Assembly (NCBI RefSeq): GCF_022664395.1
Contig: NZ_JAKRET010000012.1
Location: forward strand, 62,001 to 126,000
Source of the DNA: Sphingomonas lacusdianchii
GTDB taxonomy: Bacteria; Pseudomonadota; Alphaproteobacteria; Sphingomonadales; Sphingomonadaceae
Reading direction: 5' to 3'
Length of the DNA: 64,000 nt
A model generated the notes under the pieces. It did not search any database. It was not told where the DNA came from and saw only the letters and a list, made by a program, of their open reading frames with translations. Position numbers and translations under genes: made by a program. This document shows positions 24,908 to 33,543 of the stretch, piece after piece (position 1 is the first letter of the stretch; the number at the start of each line of letters is the position of its first letter).

Positions 24908-25774
24908 TTAGGGTTTGGACCTCGCATAATGCTGCGTGCCTTCGGTGAGGACGACATCCTCGGGGAGGATTTCATCGACCGCGATATCGCGCTGGTCGCG
25001 GATCGCTTCGTACACCGGGGCGAAATCGGTCTCGACCGTCAGCCGCAACAGTTCGTCGAAGCCGGGGATGACGAAATAGGTCTGTTGGAAATCGTCGATC
25101 CGGTAATCGGTGCGCATGACCCGCGCCAGATCGAGCATGATCCGGTTCGGGCTGAGATCGTCGAGCGAGAAGCGGGTTTCCGATGCGCTCGACACGATGC
25201 CCGCGCCGTAGATGCGTAACCCATCGTCCTCCTGCACCAGCCCGAATTCGACCGTGTACCAGTAGAGCCGCGCCAGTTGCTTGAGCGACCCCAGTTCAAG
25301 CGCGCGCAGACCGCCGCGGCCGTACGCCGCGAGGTAATCGGCGAACACCGGATCAGCGAGCATCGGCACATGGCCGAACACGTCGTGAAAGACGTCGGGT
25401 TCCTGCAGATAATCGAGCTGGTCGGGCCGGCGGATGAAATTCCCGGCGACGAAGCGGCGATTGGCCATGTGGGTGAAGAACACGTCGTCGGGGACCAGGC
25501 CCGGCACCGCGACGACGCGCCAGCCGGTCAGCGCCTCCAGCCGGTCCGACAGTTCCTCGAAATCGGGAATGCCGGACTCGGAGAGCTTCAGCGCGTCCAG
25601 CCCGCGCAGGAACGCATCCGACGCGCGGCCGGGCAGCAGTTGCATCTGCCGCGCGTACAGCGTGTCCCAGGTGACGTGATCCTCGGCGCTATAGGCGTCC
25701 CAGCCCTGCGGGATCGTCCAGTCGGCATTGGCGCCCTCGGGCGGGCGGTCGAGCACATGGGTATCGCTGGCCAT
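24908..25774 (-). CDS. phhA: Phenylalanine-4-hydroxylase
   Basis: 288 residues from ATG 25774. Converts phenylalanine to tyrosine using a pterin cofactor, O2 and a non-haem iron. The 2-His-1-Glu iron site is visible: His130 and His135 (VFHDVFGHVPM) and Glu176 (YWYTVEFGLV). GLVPDDVFFTHMANRRF and FIRRPDQLDYLQEPD are typical of bacterial single-domain enzymes. No pterin-recycling gene (phhB) is adjacent. Its TAA stop coincides with the end of the family A repeat. Confidence 0.96.
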   Translation of the reverse strand: MASDTHVLDRPPEGANADWTIPQGWDAYSAEDHVTWDTLYARQMQLLPGRASDAFLRGLDALKLSESGIPDFEELSDRLEALTGWRVVAVPGLVPDDVFFTHMANRRFVAGNFIRRPDQLDYLQEPDVFHDVFGHVPMLADPVFADYLAAYGRGGLRALELGSLKQLARLYWYTVEFGLVQEDDGLRIYGAGIVSSASETRFSLDDLSPNRIMLDLARVMRTDYRIDDFQQTYFVIPGFDELLRLTVETDFAPVYEAIRDQRDIAVDEILPEDVVLTEGTQHYARSKP

Positions 25775-25798
25775 CCGCAAATAGTAGCATGGGTAAGG

Positions 25799-26455
25799 AT
25801 GCTACGGAAATGGTCCCTTCGACTGTCCGGTCTGCTGGGCGGGATGCTGTTGATCGTGCTCGGCTATTTCCTTGCCGGACTGATCGGCGGGGCGATCCCG
25901 GCCGGATCGGGCGAGGCGCTGCCCGAACGTGGCATCCGCATCTATGTCGAGGATAATGGCATCCATACCGGCATCGTGCTGCCCAAACATGCCGCCGGCC
26001 AGTCGTTCGACGATCTGGTACGGGCAAGCGATCTGGCCGATCCGCGCTATGCCGGCCATGGCTGGCTGTCGATCGGCTGGGGCGAGCGCGGCTTCTATCT
26101 CGGCACGCCGACCTGGGCCGATGTGAAGCCCGCCACCATCCTTGCCGCCGCGACCGGCAGCGATGCGGTAGTGATGCATGTCGGCCATCTGCCCGAACCG
26201 GTCGGCGAGGCCGGCGCCTATCTGGTGACGCTGTCGCCCGACCAGTATCGGCGGCTGGTCGCATTCATCCGCGCGAGCTTTGCCGAGGGACCGTCGGTGC
26301 CCGGCTATGGACCGTCCGACGCCTTCTATGTCGCACGCGGGCGCTACAGCGCGATCCATACCTGCAACGCATGGACCGGCGCGGCACTGCGCGCGGCAGG
26401 GGTGCCGATGGGGGCATGGACGCCGTTTCCGGTGACGGTTACGACCTGGCTGTGA
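25799..26455 (+). CDS. TIGR02117/DUF2459-family membrane-anchored protein
   Basis: 218 residues from ATG 25799, divergent from phhA across 24 bases. One N-terminal membrane span (LSGLLGGMLLIVLGYFLAGL) anchors a periplasmic domain with ERGIRIYVEDNGIHTGIVLP, SIGWGERGFYLGTPTW and SAIHTCNAWTGAALRAAG. These blocks match the TIGR02117/DUF2459 family as I remember it, some members of which are linked to urease or polyhydroxyalkanoate loci; function is not established. The His/Cys (HTCN) may be catalytic. Overlaps the next gene by 4 bases. Confidence 0.82.
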   Translation: MLRKWSLRLSGLLGGMLLIVLGYFLAGLIGGAIPAGSGEALPERGIRIYVEDNGIHTGIVLPKHAAGQSFDDLVRASDLADPRYAGHGWLSIGWGERGFYLGTPTWADVKPATILAAATGSDAVVMHVGHLPEPVGEAGAYLVTLSPDQYRRLVAFIRASFAEGPSVPGYGPSDAFYVARGRYSAIHTCNAWTGAALRAAGVPMGAWTPFPVTVTTWL

Positions 26456-27162
26456 CCAGCCTCGCCCCGCCGCCGATCGGACGCTTCGTGATCGAGACGC
26501 CGCGCGCCGCGATCGCGCTGGCGGGGGTGCCGTTCGGGTGGCGGCGGGCACTGGACGGTGCGCCACGGGCGAGCGGCGAGCCGGTGATGGTGCTGCCCGG
26601 ATTGTTCAACAGCGACCGGTCGAACACCCTTTTGCGCCGCTATTTGCGCACGCTCGGCCATGACGCGCATGGCTGGGAACTGGGGCGCAATTTTGGGCAG
26701 CGCAGCATCGGGCCGGACGGCGCCGATCTGTTCGCACGGATCGATGCCGTCGCGCAGGCGAGTGGGCGGCCGGTGGCGCTGGTCGGGGTCAGCCTCGGCG
26801 GGATCATGGCGCGCTTCGCGGCGCATCGCCGGCCCGATCTGGTCGAACAGGTGGTGACCGTCGCCAGCCCCTATGCCGGGCCGGCGCGGTCGACCCATGT
26901 CTGGCGGCTGTACGAATGGATCAGCGGCGAGTCGGTCGACGATCCGGCGGTGCTCGCGCTGGCCGAGGAGGTGCGCCGCCCCCTGCCCGTCCCCGCCACC
27001 GCGATCTGGAGCGCCAGCGACGGGCTGGTCAACGGCATGGGCTGCCATGTGCCGGGTGAACCCGGTTGCCGCGCGGTCGAGGTGGTGAGCAGCCATTATG
27101 GCGTGCAAACCCGGCTGGTAGTGCTGCGCGCGGTAGCGGAGGCGCTGGCGGGGAATCGGTAG
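26452..27162 (+). CDS. Alpha/beta hydrolase
   Basis: 236 residues from GTG 26452 (GTGA overlap). The alpha/beta fold is shown by VMVLPGLFNSDRSN, the nucleophile elbow VALVGVSLGGIMA (GxSxG), an Asp region AIWSASDGLVNG and a His near the C-terminus (SSHYGVQT). These suggest a lipase/esterase-type enzyme, resembling PGAP1- or EstA-like proteins acting on lipids. An in-frame ATG at 26416 is an alternative start. Coupled to the TIGR02117 gene. Confidence 0.85.
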   Translation: MTSLAPPPIGRFVIETPRAAIALAGVPFGWRRALDGAPRASGEPVMVLPGLFNSDRSNTLLRRYLRTLGHDAHGWELGRNFGQRSIGPDGADLFARIDAVAQASGRPVALVGVSLGGIMARFAAHRRPDLVEQVVTVASPYAGPARSTHVWRLYEWISGESVDDPAVLALAEEVRRPLPVPATAIWSASDGLVNGMGCHVPGEPGCRAVEVVSSHYGVQTRLVVLRAVAEALAGNR

Positions 27163-27186
27163 TTCCGGTCGCCCCTCACCACGAAC

Positions 27187-27270
27187 GTCACCCCGGCGAA
27201 GGCCGGGGTCTCCTAGTTGCCGGGCGGGACAGGAGCTGCGAGAGACCCCAGCCTGCGCTGGGGTGACGAC
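27187..27270. repeat. Palindromic intergenic repeat, family D, copy 3
   Basis: Starts CGTCACCCCGGCGAAGGCCGG and ends CCCCAGCCTGCGCTGGGGTGACG. It lies between convergent genes and may serve as a bidirectional terminator. Confidence 0.65.
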
Positions 27271-27298
27271 GATTGGAACAGGAAGCGGCCCGCTTCCC

Positions 27299-27538
27299 TC
27301 AATCGTCATCCCGTTCGCGCCGACGCCGCGCTTCTTCCTTGCGCATTTCGCGGCCTTCGCGGGCTTCCTTCTTGCGCATCTTGCGGCCGTAATTGCGGTC
27401 GGCCTCCGACTGGCTGGTCGTCGTCCAGTCGATTACCTGCGCCCCGGCACGGACCGGCGCGGTCGCGACGTTCCATACGGTGCTCACACAGCCCCCGGTC
27501 AGCGGCGCCAGCGCCAGCATCACCCACCCCAATCGCAT
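27299..27538 (-). CDS. Small putative lipoprotein with basic/acidic tail
   Basis: 79 residues. Short signal peptide with lipobox LTGGC (Cys17), then TVWNVATAPVRAGAQVIDWTTT and a highly charged helical tail (KMRKKEAREGREMRKEEARR). Probably anchored in a membrane and facing the periplasm, with the charged tail possibly interacting with nucleic acid, peptidoglycan or LPS. No domain is recognised; similar short lipoproteins are common in sphingomonads. Lies 10 bases after glpQ, likely cotranscribed. Confidence 0.75.
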   Translation of the reverse strand: MRLGWVMLALAPLTGGCVSTVWNVATAPVRAGAQVIDWTTTSQSEADRNYGRKMRKKEAREGREMRKEEARRRRERDDD

Positions 27539-27548
27539 GCGTCGTCCT

Positions 27549-28574
27549 TCAATATGGTTTGTCGCGGTTCTGCGACCCGATTAGCGGGAAATCGGTGAAG
27601 AAACCATCGACGCCCGCCGCGACCGCGTCGGCAATCTCCTGCCCCACCCGGCCATGGGCTTCCGGACCGCCGGGTACGCGATAGGCTTCGGGAAGGAAGG
27701 CGTTTTCGGCGCGATAGGTCCATGGGTGGACGCGCAGGCCCGCGACGTGCGCGTCATGGACCAGCGGCTTGCCCGCCCCGACCATCGATTTGTTCGGTCC
27801 GATTCCGAAGGCATAGGTCGCCACCGCCTTCAGCCCCGCAGGAGTCGCCATCGTCCGGTAGCTGTCGACCGCGTGGTCGGCCGGACCGCCCTCCGCGTCC
27901 ATCAACTGGATCAGGCGGATGCCGGTCAGCTTCTTCAGCGCCTTCAGGTTGTCGACTTCGAACGACTGGATGAACACCGGCGCCTGTGCGCTGTCCCACC
28001 CGGCGGCACGCAGTTCGCGGACGAGATGCGCCTCCATCGGCTTGCCGATCGACGCGAAATAGCTCGGATGCTTGGTTTCGGGATAGATGCCGATCGTCCG
28101 CCCGGTCTCCGCGCTGGCACGCTTGGCGAGGGCAATGACCTCGGCCAGCGTCGGGATCGGCTGCTGCCCGTCATAGCGGGCATTGTCGGGGCGAAGCTGC
28201 GGCAGGCGTTCTTTCGCGCGCAGCGTGCGCAGTTCGGCAAGCGTGAAATCCTCGGTAAACCAGCCGGTGACCGGTTGCCCGTCGATCGTCTTCGTCGTGC
28301 GCCGGGCGGCGAATTCGGGATGGGCGGCGACGTCGGTCGTGCCCGAAATCTCGTTTTCGTGGCGGGCGACGAACACATCGTCCTTCGTCAGCACCAGATC
28401 GGGTTCGATGAAATCGGCACCCTGCTCGATCGCCAGTTCGTACGCGGCGAGCGTGTGTTCGGGGCGCGATCCGCTGGCGCCACGGTGCGCGATCACGATC
28501 GGCGTCGCATCCAGCGGTCGTTCGTCTGCCATCGCACCTGCTCCCAACATCGCCGCCAATACCAACCCCAACAT
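27549..28574 (-). CDS. glpQ: Periplasmic glycerophosphodiester phosphodiesterase
   Basis: 341 residues. Hydrolyses glycerophosphodiesters from phospholipid turnover to glycerol-3-phosphate and an alcohol. A signal peptide (MLGLVLAAMLGAGAMA) precedes the GDPD barrel: PIVIAHRGASGSRPEHTL (catalytic His, Glu), GADFIEPDLVLTKDD (metal Glu/Asp), VARHENEISGTTDV (second His) and IYPETKHPSYF. The long form with about 340 residues is typical of periplasmic GlpQ. No glpT-type transporter is adjacent. Confidence 0.94.
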   Translation of the reverse strand: MLGLVLAAMLGAGAMADERPLDATPIVIAHRGASGSRPEHTLAAYELAIEQGADFIEPDLVLTKDDVFVARHENEISGTTDVAAHPEFAARRTTKTIDGQPVTGWFTEDFTLAELRTLRAKERLPQLRPDNARYDGQQPIPTLAEVIALAKRASAETGRTIGIYPETKHPSYFASIGKPMEAHLVRELRAAGWDSAQAPVFIQSFEVDNLKALKKLTGIRLIQLMDAEGGPADHAVDSYRTMATPAGLKAVATYAFGIGPNKSMVGAGKPLVHDAHVAGLRVHPWTYRAENAFLPEAYRVPGGPEAHGRVGQEIADAVAAGVDGFFTDFPLIGSQNRDKPY

Positions 28575-28647
28575 CTGCGATCCCTTCGCAAGAGGAAACG
28601 GTTTCGATCGCGAACGTTAGCCGCATTGACCAACGGAGCGCCGACCC

Positions 28648-29169
28648 ATGCATTTCACCATCAACGGCCAGCCGCATCAGGCGGAGGTGGACATTCGCAC
28701 CACCCTGCTCGACCTGCTGCGCGAACATCTTTCGCTCACCGGCAGCAAGAAGGGCTGCGACCATGGCCAATGCGGGGCGTGCACCGTGCTGGTGAACGGC
28801 CGCCGCATCAATAGCTGCCTCACGCTCGCCGTGATGCATCAGGATGACGAGATCGTGACGATCGAGGGGCTGGGCACGCCCGAAAAGCTGCATCCGCTGC
28901 AGGCGGCGTTCGTCAAGCATGACGGGTTCCAGTGCGGCTATTGCACGCCGGGGCAGATTTGTTCGGCGGTCGGGATGCTCGACGAGGTCGAGAAGGGCTG
29001 GCCGAGCCATGTCAGTGCCACGCTCGACGATCCCGATTTCACCGATGATGAAATCCGCGAGCGGATGAGCGGCAATCTGTGCCGCTGTTCGGCCTATCCC
29101 AACATCGTCGACGCGATCCGCGAAGTCGCCGATGCCAAGCAACCGGCTCAGGCGGAGGCAGCGGAATGA
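28648..29169 (+). CDS. paoA: Aldehyde oxidoreductase 2Fe-2S subunit (PaoA-like)
   Basis: 173 residues. Electron-transfer subunit of a three-part molybdenum hydroxylase. Two 2Fe-2S sites are seen: the plant-type ferredoxin motif GCDHGQCGACTVLVNG...C and the C-terminal QCGYCTPGQ / LCRCSAYPNI motif. A predicted twin-arginine leader like that of E. coli PaoA is absent; the protein starts directly with HFTINGQPHQAEVDIRT, so this enzyme is probably cytoplasmic. First gene of paoABC, overlapping paoB by 4 bases. Confidence 0.9.
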   Translation: MHFTINGQPHQAEVDIRTTLLDLLREHLSLTGSKKGCDHGQCGACTVLVNGRRINSCLTLAVMHQDDEIVTIEGLGTPEKLHPLQAAFVKHDGFQCGYCTPGQICSAVGMLDEVEKGWPSHVSATLDDPDFTDDEIRERMSGNLCRCSAYPNIVDAIREVADAKQPAQAEAAE

Positions 29170-30143
29170 AACTGTTCGACTATGCCAAGGCCGACAGCGC
29201 CGAAGCCGCCGTCCGCGAGGGTGCCGATCGCGATACCAAGTTCATCGCCGGCGGGACCAACCTGCTCGACCTGATGAAGCTGCAGGTCGAGACGCCTGCG
29301 CGACTCGTCGATATCAGCCGCCTGCCGCTGAACGATATCGAGGAGATCGAAGGCGGCGGAGTGCGGATCGGGGCGCTGGTGCCCAATTCCGACCTTGCGG
29401 CCGATCCGATCATCCGCGAACGCTATGAAGTGCTCAGCCGCGCGCTGCTGGCCGGGGCGTCGGGGCAGTTGCGCAACAAGGCTTCGACTGGGGGCAATCT
29501 GCTGCAACGCACCCGCTGCTATTATTTCTACGAGACGGCGGCCCGCTGCAACAAGCGGGTTCCGGGGTCGGGGTGCGACGCGCAGGAGGGGTTCAACCGG
29601 ATTCTCGCCATCCTCGGCACCAGCGAGCATTGCATCGCGACGCATCCCAGCGACATGGCAGTGGCGATGCGCGCACTCGACGCGACGATCGTGACGCTGG
29701 GCAGCGATGGCGAGCGGCGGCGGATACCGATCGGCGACTTCTATCGCCTGCCCGGCGACACGCCGGACGTCGAGAATGTGCTGCGCGTCGGTGAACTTAT
29801 CACCCATGTCGAACTACCGCCGGCGCCAGCGGGCAGGCAGACCTATCGCAAGGTGCGCGACCGCGCCTCCTATGCCTTCGCCCTGGTGTCGGTCGCCGGC
29901 ATCGTGGCGATCGAGGACGGCAAGATTTCCTCGGCGCAGCTTGCCTTTGGCGGGCTCGGCCCGATGCCGTGGCGCGACAGTGCGGTCGAGAATGCGCTGA
30001 TCGGTCGTGCACCGTCCGACGCGCTGTTCGGGGAGGCCGCCGACCTGTTGCTGCGCGACGCCAAGGGCTTTGGCAGCAACGATTTCAAGATCCCTCTGAC
30101 CCGGCGCACGCTGATTGCGACGCTGCGGGAGTTGACCGCATGA
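29166..30143 (+). CDS. paoB: Aldehyde oxidoreductase FAD-binding subunit (PaoB-like)
   Basis: 325 residues from ATG 29166 (ATGA overlap). FAD-binding PCMH domain with KFIAGGTNLLDLMKLQVE and GASGQLRNKASTGGNLLQRTRC. The insert CYYFYETAARCNKRVPGSGC provides the Cys residues that in E. coli PaoB bind an additional 4Fe-4S cluster, a feature separating this group from ordinary xanthine dehydrogenase. The CO-dehydrogenase flavoprotein C-terminal domain completes the chain. Coupled to paoC by another ATGA. Confidence 0.9.
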   Translation: MKLFDYAKADSAEAAVREGADRDTKFIAGGTNLLDLMKLQVETPARLVDISRLPLNDIEEIEGGGVRIGALVPNSDLAADPIIRERYEVLSRALLAGASGQLRNKASTGGNLLQRTRCYYFYETAARCNKRVPGSGCDAQEGFNRILAILGTSEHCIATHPSDMAVAMRALDATIVTLGSDGERRRIPIGDFYRLPGDTPDVENVLRVGELITHVELPPAPAGRQTYRKVRDRASYAFALVSVAGIVAIEDGKISSAQLAFGGLGPMPWRDSAVENALIGRAPSDALFGEAADLLLRDAKGFGSNDFKIPLTRRTLIATLRELTA

Positions 30144-32359
30144 CCACCAACGCACTGCGCATGGACAAGCCCGTCGAGCAGAGCCTGCTCGATTCGGGCG
30201 TACAGGGCATCATCGGCAAGGGGATCGAGCGGATCGACGGGCCGCTGAAGGTGGCCGGACAGGCCACCTATTCGGCCGAGTACGACTTTCCGAACCTTGC
30301 CTACGGCTTTCTGGTCCGCGCGACCTTTCCCGCCGGCAAGATCAGCTCGATCGATGCCGAAGGTGCCAAGGCGATGCCGGGCGTGGTCGACGTCGTCGTC
30401 GACCTGAAGACGTTCATCCGCAACGCCCAGCAAGGTGGCGAGACCGAGGCCCCGACGCAGGGGGTCAAGGACGTCGCCTATTTCGGCGAGCCGGTCGCGA
30501 TCGTCGTGGCGGAAAGCTATGAGATTGCGCGCGACGCCGCACAATTGGTCGCGGTCCGCTACGAACCTGCCGAGGGCGTATTCACCTTCGACGATCATGT
30601 CGACGATGCGATCAAGCCGCCCCCCGGTTCGATGCCGCCCTATCACAGTCAAGGTGATCTGGACGCGGCGATGGCCGACGCTGCCTTCACCATCGACAAT
30701 GTATGGCGCACCCCGTCGCAGAATTCGGCGGCGATGGAGCCGCACGCGTCGATCGCGCTATGGGACGATGACGGGCTGACGCTGTACGGATCGTTGCAGA
30801 TGCCGTCGTCGGACAAGCAACAGCTCGCCAAGTCGCTGGGCGAGCGGCAGTCGAAGGTGCGGATCGTCGCGCGCTATATCGGCGGCGGCTTCGGGTCGAA
30901 GCTCGGCATCTCGCCCGACACGGTCGCGACCGCGATCGCGGCCAAGGCGGTCGGGCGGCCGGTCAAGACGGTGATGACCCGCCAGCAGGTGTTCGACGCG
31001 ACGGTGCGCCGGTCGAACACGCAGCAGCGCTTTCGGCTCGCTGCCGATGCCGATGGCAAGCTGACCGGCATCGGCCACGAAACCCTGTGTTCGAACCTGC
31101 CGGGCGAAGGCTATTTCGAGCCGGCCGGACAGGCGACGCAATTCCTGTATGGCGGCGAGAACCGGATCATCAAACATGATCTGGTCGAGTTGAATCGCAC
31201 CCTGTCGGGATCGATGCGCGCGCCGGGCGAGGCGGTCGGCCTGCTCGCGCAGGAAAATGCGATGGACGAACTGGCCGAGCAGATCGGCATCGATCCGATC
31301 GAATTGCGCCGTATCAACGATCCGGCACAGGACCCGCAAAAGGACATTCCCTATTCGACGCGGTCGCTGACGCGCTGTCTCGACGCCGGGGCGAAGGCGT
31401 TCGGCTGGGAACAGCGCAACCGGACGCCGGGGGCCAAGCGCGAGGGCGACTGGCTGATCGGGCACGGCATGGCGGCGACGACGCGCACCAACATGCTGCA
31501 ACCGAGCGAGGCGGCGGTGTCGATCGGTCCCGACGGGCGCGCGCTGGTCGAAACCGATATGACCGATATCGGCACCGGCACCTATACCATCCTTGCCCAG
31601 ATCGCGGGCGAGATGCTCGGCCTGCCGATCGAGCGGGTGGCGGTGCATCTGGGCGATACCAAGTCGCCGCCGGGCGCCGGATCGGGTGGTTCATGGGGTG
31701 CGGGCAGCAGCGGGTCGTCGGTCTATCTGGCCGCACAGGCGCTACGCGAGAAGCTCGCCAAGGCGATGGGCGTCGAGGCGGACGACCTGACGCTGAAGGA
31801 CGGCCATGCCATTGCCGGCAACCGCCGCGTCGCGATTGGCGAACTGGTCGGGGACGGCATCACCGCCACCGGATCGATCGAGCCGGGCAAGCAGGAGAAG
31901 GAAACGACGCAGGCCAGCTATGGCGCGCATTTCTGCGAGGTGAAGGTCCATGCCGTCACCGGCGAGGTCCGCGTGACGCGCTGGCATTCGACGTTCGAGG
32001 CCGGACGCATCCTGAACCAGCAGACCGCGCGGTCGCAGTGCATTGGCGGCATCGTGTTCGGCATCGGCACCGCGCTGACCGAGGAAGCGGTGCATGACGA
32101 TCGCGACGGGCGGATCGTCAACCACGACCTCGTCGAATATCACGTGCCGGTTCATGCCGATATTCCGCACATGGACATCGTGTTCCTCGACGAACGCGAC
32201 CCCCATGCCAACCCGCTACATGCCAAGGGGATCGGCGAACTGGGCATCGGTGGTGCGGGCGCGGCGGTGACCAATGCGATCTACAATGCCACCGGCGTCC
32301 GCGTGCGCGATTATCCGGCGACGTTGGACAAGCTGCTGGAAGGGTTGCCGGCTGTCTGA
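30140..32359 (+). CDS. paoC: Aldehyde oxidoreductase molybdenum-binding subunit (PaoC-like)
   Basis: 739 residues from ATG 30140. Catalytic subunit with molybdopterin cytosine dinucleotide. Blocks: GIERIDGPLKVAGQATYSAEY, YIGGGFGSKLGISPDTVA (Moco contact), SGSMRAPGEAVGLLAQE, SGGSWGAGSSGSSVYLAAQ, and the catalytic Glu in KGIGELGIGGAGAAVTNAI. Oxidises aldehydes (aromatic aldehydes in E. coli PaoABC) with water-derived oxygen. The specific substrate here is unknown. XdhC and MocA for cofactor supply are encoded at 16.1-17.6 kb rather than beside it. Confidence 0.92.
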   Translation: MTTNALRMDKPVEQSLLDSGVQGIIGKGIERIDGPLKVAGQATYSAEYDFPNLAYGFLVRATFPAGKISSIDAEGAKAMPGVVDVVVDLKTFIRNAQQGGETEAPTQGVKDVAYFGEPVAIVVAESYEIARDAAQLVAVRYEPAEGVFTFDDHVDDAIKPPPGSMPPYHSQGDLDAAMADAAFTIDNVWRTPSQNSAAMEPHASIALWDDDGLTLYGSLQMPSSDKQQLAKSLGERQSKVRIVARYIGGGFGSKLGISPDTVATAIAAKAVGRPVKTVMTRQQVFDATVRRSNTQQRFRLAADADGKLTGIGHETLCSNLPGEGYFEPAGQATQFLYGGENRIIKHDLVELNRTLSGSMRAPGEAVGLLAQENAMDELAEQIGIDPIELRRINDPAQDPQKDIPYSTRSLTRCLDAGAKAFGWEQRNRTPGAKREGDWLIGHGMAATTRTNMLQPSEAAVSIGPDGRALVETDMTDIGTGTYTILAQIAGEMLGLPIERVAVHLGDTKSPPGAGSGGSWGAGSSGSSVYLAAQALREKLAKAMGVEADDLTLKDGHAIAGNRRVAIGELVGDGITATGSIEPGKQEKETTQASYGAHFCEVKVHAVTGEVRVTRWHSTFEAGRILNQQTARSQCIGGIVFGIGTALTEEAVHDDRDGRIVNHDLVEYHVPVHADIPHMDIVFLDERDPHANPLHAKGIGELGIGGAGAAVTNAIYNATGVRVRDYPATLDKLLEGLPAV

Positions 32360-32362
32360 AGC

Positions 32363-32494
32363 TCCTCCCCGGCACAGGGAGGGGGACCGCCGCGAAGCGG
32401 TGGTGGAGGGGTGGTCGCATACGGCACGGTTGCGTTGCGCCGCCCTCCCCCTCCACCAGCTTCGCTGGTCCCCCTCCCCGTGCCGGGGAGGATT
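32363..32494. repeat. Palindromic intergenic repeat, family A, copy 2
   Basis: Same organisation as copy 1: CTCCTCCCCGGCACAGGGAGG start, GGACCGCCGCGAAGCGGTGG, CACGGTTGCG middle, CCACCAGCTTCGCTGGTCCC and CCCCGTGCCGGGGAGGA end. Located between paoC and sdhB. Confidence 0.85.
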
Positions 32495-32601
32495 TCCGTG
32501 GCATTTTCCCTTGTTCGCGTTTGCGGCAATCCTACCTGTCATGTATCTGACGCGCAGACCGGGCGGGTTTGCCGCCCCACAAGCCGAACCGAGCGAGCAC
32601 C

Positions 32602-33381
32602 ATGGCCGAATTCCGTTTGCCCAAGAATAGTCGCATCACGAAGGGTACGACCCACAAGTCGCCGACCTCGGGCCGGATCAAGAAATTCAAGGTCTATCGC
32701 TACGACCCGGATTCGGGCCAGAATCCGCGCTACGACGATTTCGAGATCGATCTCGACGAATGCGGACCGATGGTGCTCGACGCGCTCATCAAGATGAAGT
32801 CGGAGCAGGACCCCTCGCTCACCTTCCGCCGCTCGTGCCGCGAGGGGATTTGCGGGTCGTGCTCGATGAACATCGACGGGCGCAACGGACTCGCCTGCAC
32901 GACCGCGATCGAGGATATCAAGGGCGATATCCGCATCACCCCGCTGCCGCACATGGACGTCATCAAGGACCTGGTGCCGGACTTCACGCATTTCTACGCG
33001 CAGTACGCGTCGATCAAGCCATGGCTGCAGACCGTGACCCCGGAACCCGCCGGCAAGGAGCGGCTCCAGTCGCCGGAGGACCGCAACAAGCTCGACGGGC
33101 TGTACGAGTGCATCCTGTGCGCCTGCTGCTCGACCTCGTGCCCGAGCTATTGGTGGAACAGCGACAAGTTCCTCGGGCCGGCGATCCTGCTCCAGGCCTA
33201 TCGCTGGCTGGCCGACAGCCGTGACGAGATGACCGGCGAGCGTCTCGACGAACTGGAGGATCCGTTCCGCCTGTATCGTTGCCACACGATCATGAACTGC
33301 GCGAACGTGTGCCCGAAGGGGCTGAACCCGGCCAAGGCGATCGCCGAGATCAAGAAGATGGAAGTCGAGCGGATCATCTGA
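32602..33381 (+). CDS. sdhB: Succinate dehydrogenase iron-sulfur subunit
   Basis: 259 residues from ATG 32602. Carries electrons from SdhA to the quinone site. 2Fe-2S ligands in [19 protein letters not shown], 4Fe-4S ligands in [12 protein letters not shown] and 3Fe-4S plus last Cys in [17 protein letters not shown] are all present. It is separated from sdhCDA (18.9-21.5 kb, opposite strand) and instead precedes zapE. A CTGTCAT-GTAT-CTGACGC sequence at 32535-32552 lies 50 bases upstream. No truncation. Confidence 0.97.
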   Translation: MAEFRLPKNSRITKGTTHKSPTSGRIKKFKVYRYDPDSGQNPRYDDFEIDLDECGPMVLDALIKMKSEQDPSLTFRRSCREGICGSCSMNIDGRNGLACTTAIEDIKGDIRITPLPHMDVIKDLVPDFTHFYAQYASIKPWLQTVTPEPAGKERLQSPEDRNKLDGLYECILCACCSTSCPSYWWNSDKFLGPAILLQAYRWLADSRDEMTGERLDELEDPFRLYRCHTIMNCANVCPKGLNPAKAIAEIKKMEVERII

Positions 33382-33394
33382 TCCCGTGACACTG

Positions 33395-33518
33395 CCGTTT
33401 GGTTCGAGCAGCTTCGAGCGTAGTCGAGAAGCGTCCGTCGAGAACTTGGTCGTTTGGGGCAACCCCTTCTCGACTTCGGTTCTCGACAAGCTCGAACCTG
33501 CGCTCGAAGCAAACGGAG
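33395..33518. repeat. Intergenic repeat, family B, copy 1
   Basis: CCGTTTGGTTCGAGCAGCTT start, then TCGAGAAGCGTCCGTCGAGA, CCCCTTCTCGACTTCGGTTC and a GAACCTGCGCTCGAAGCAAA end: imperfect palindromic halves. Other copies at 34671-34790 (inverted), 38384-38504 and, partial, 52572-52650. Confidence 0.8.
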
Positions 33519-33543
33519 TGTTTGGGGTAGGGGGTGGACACGC

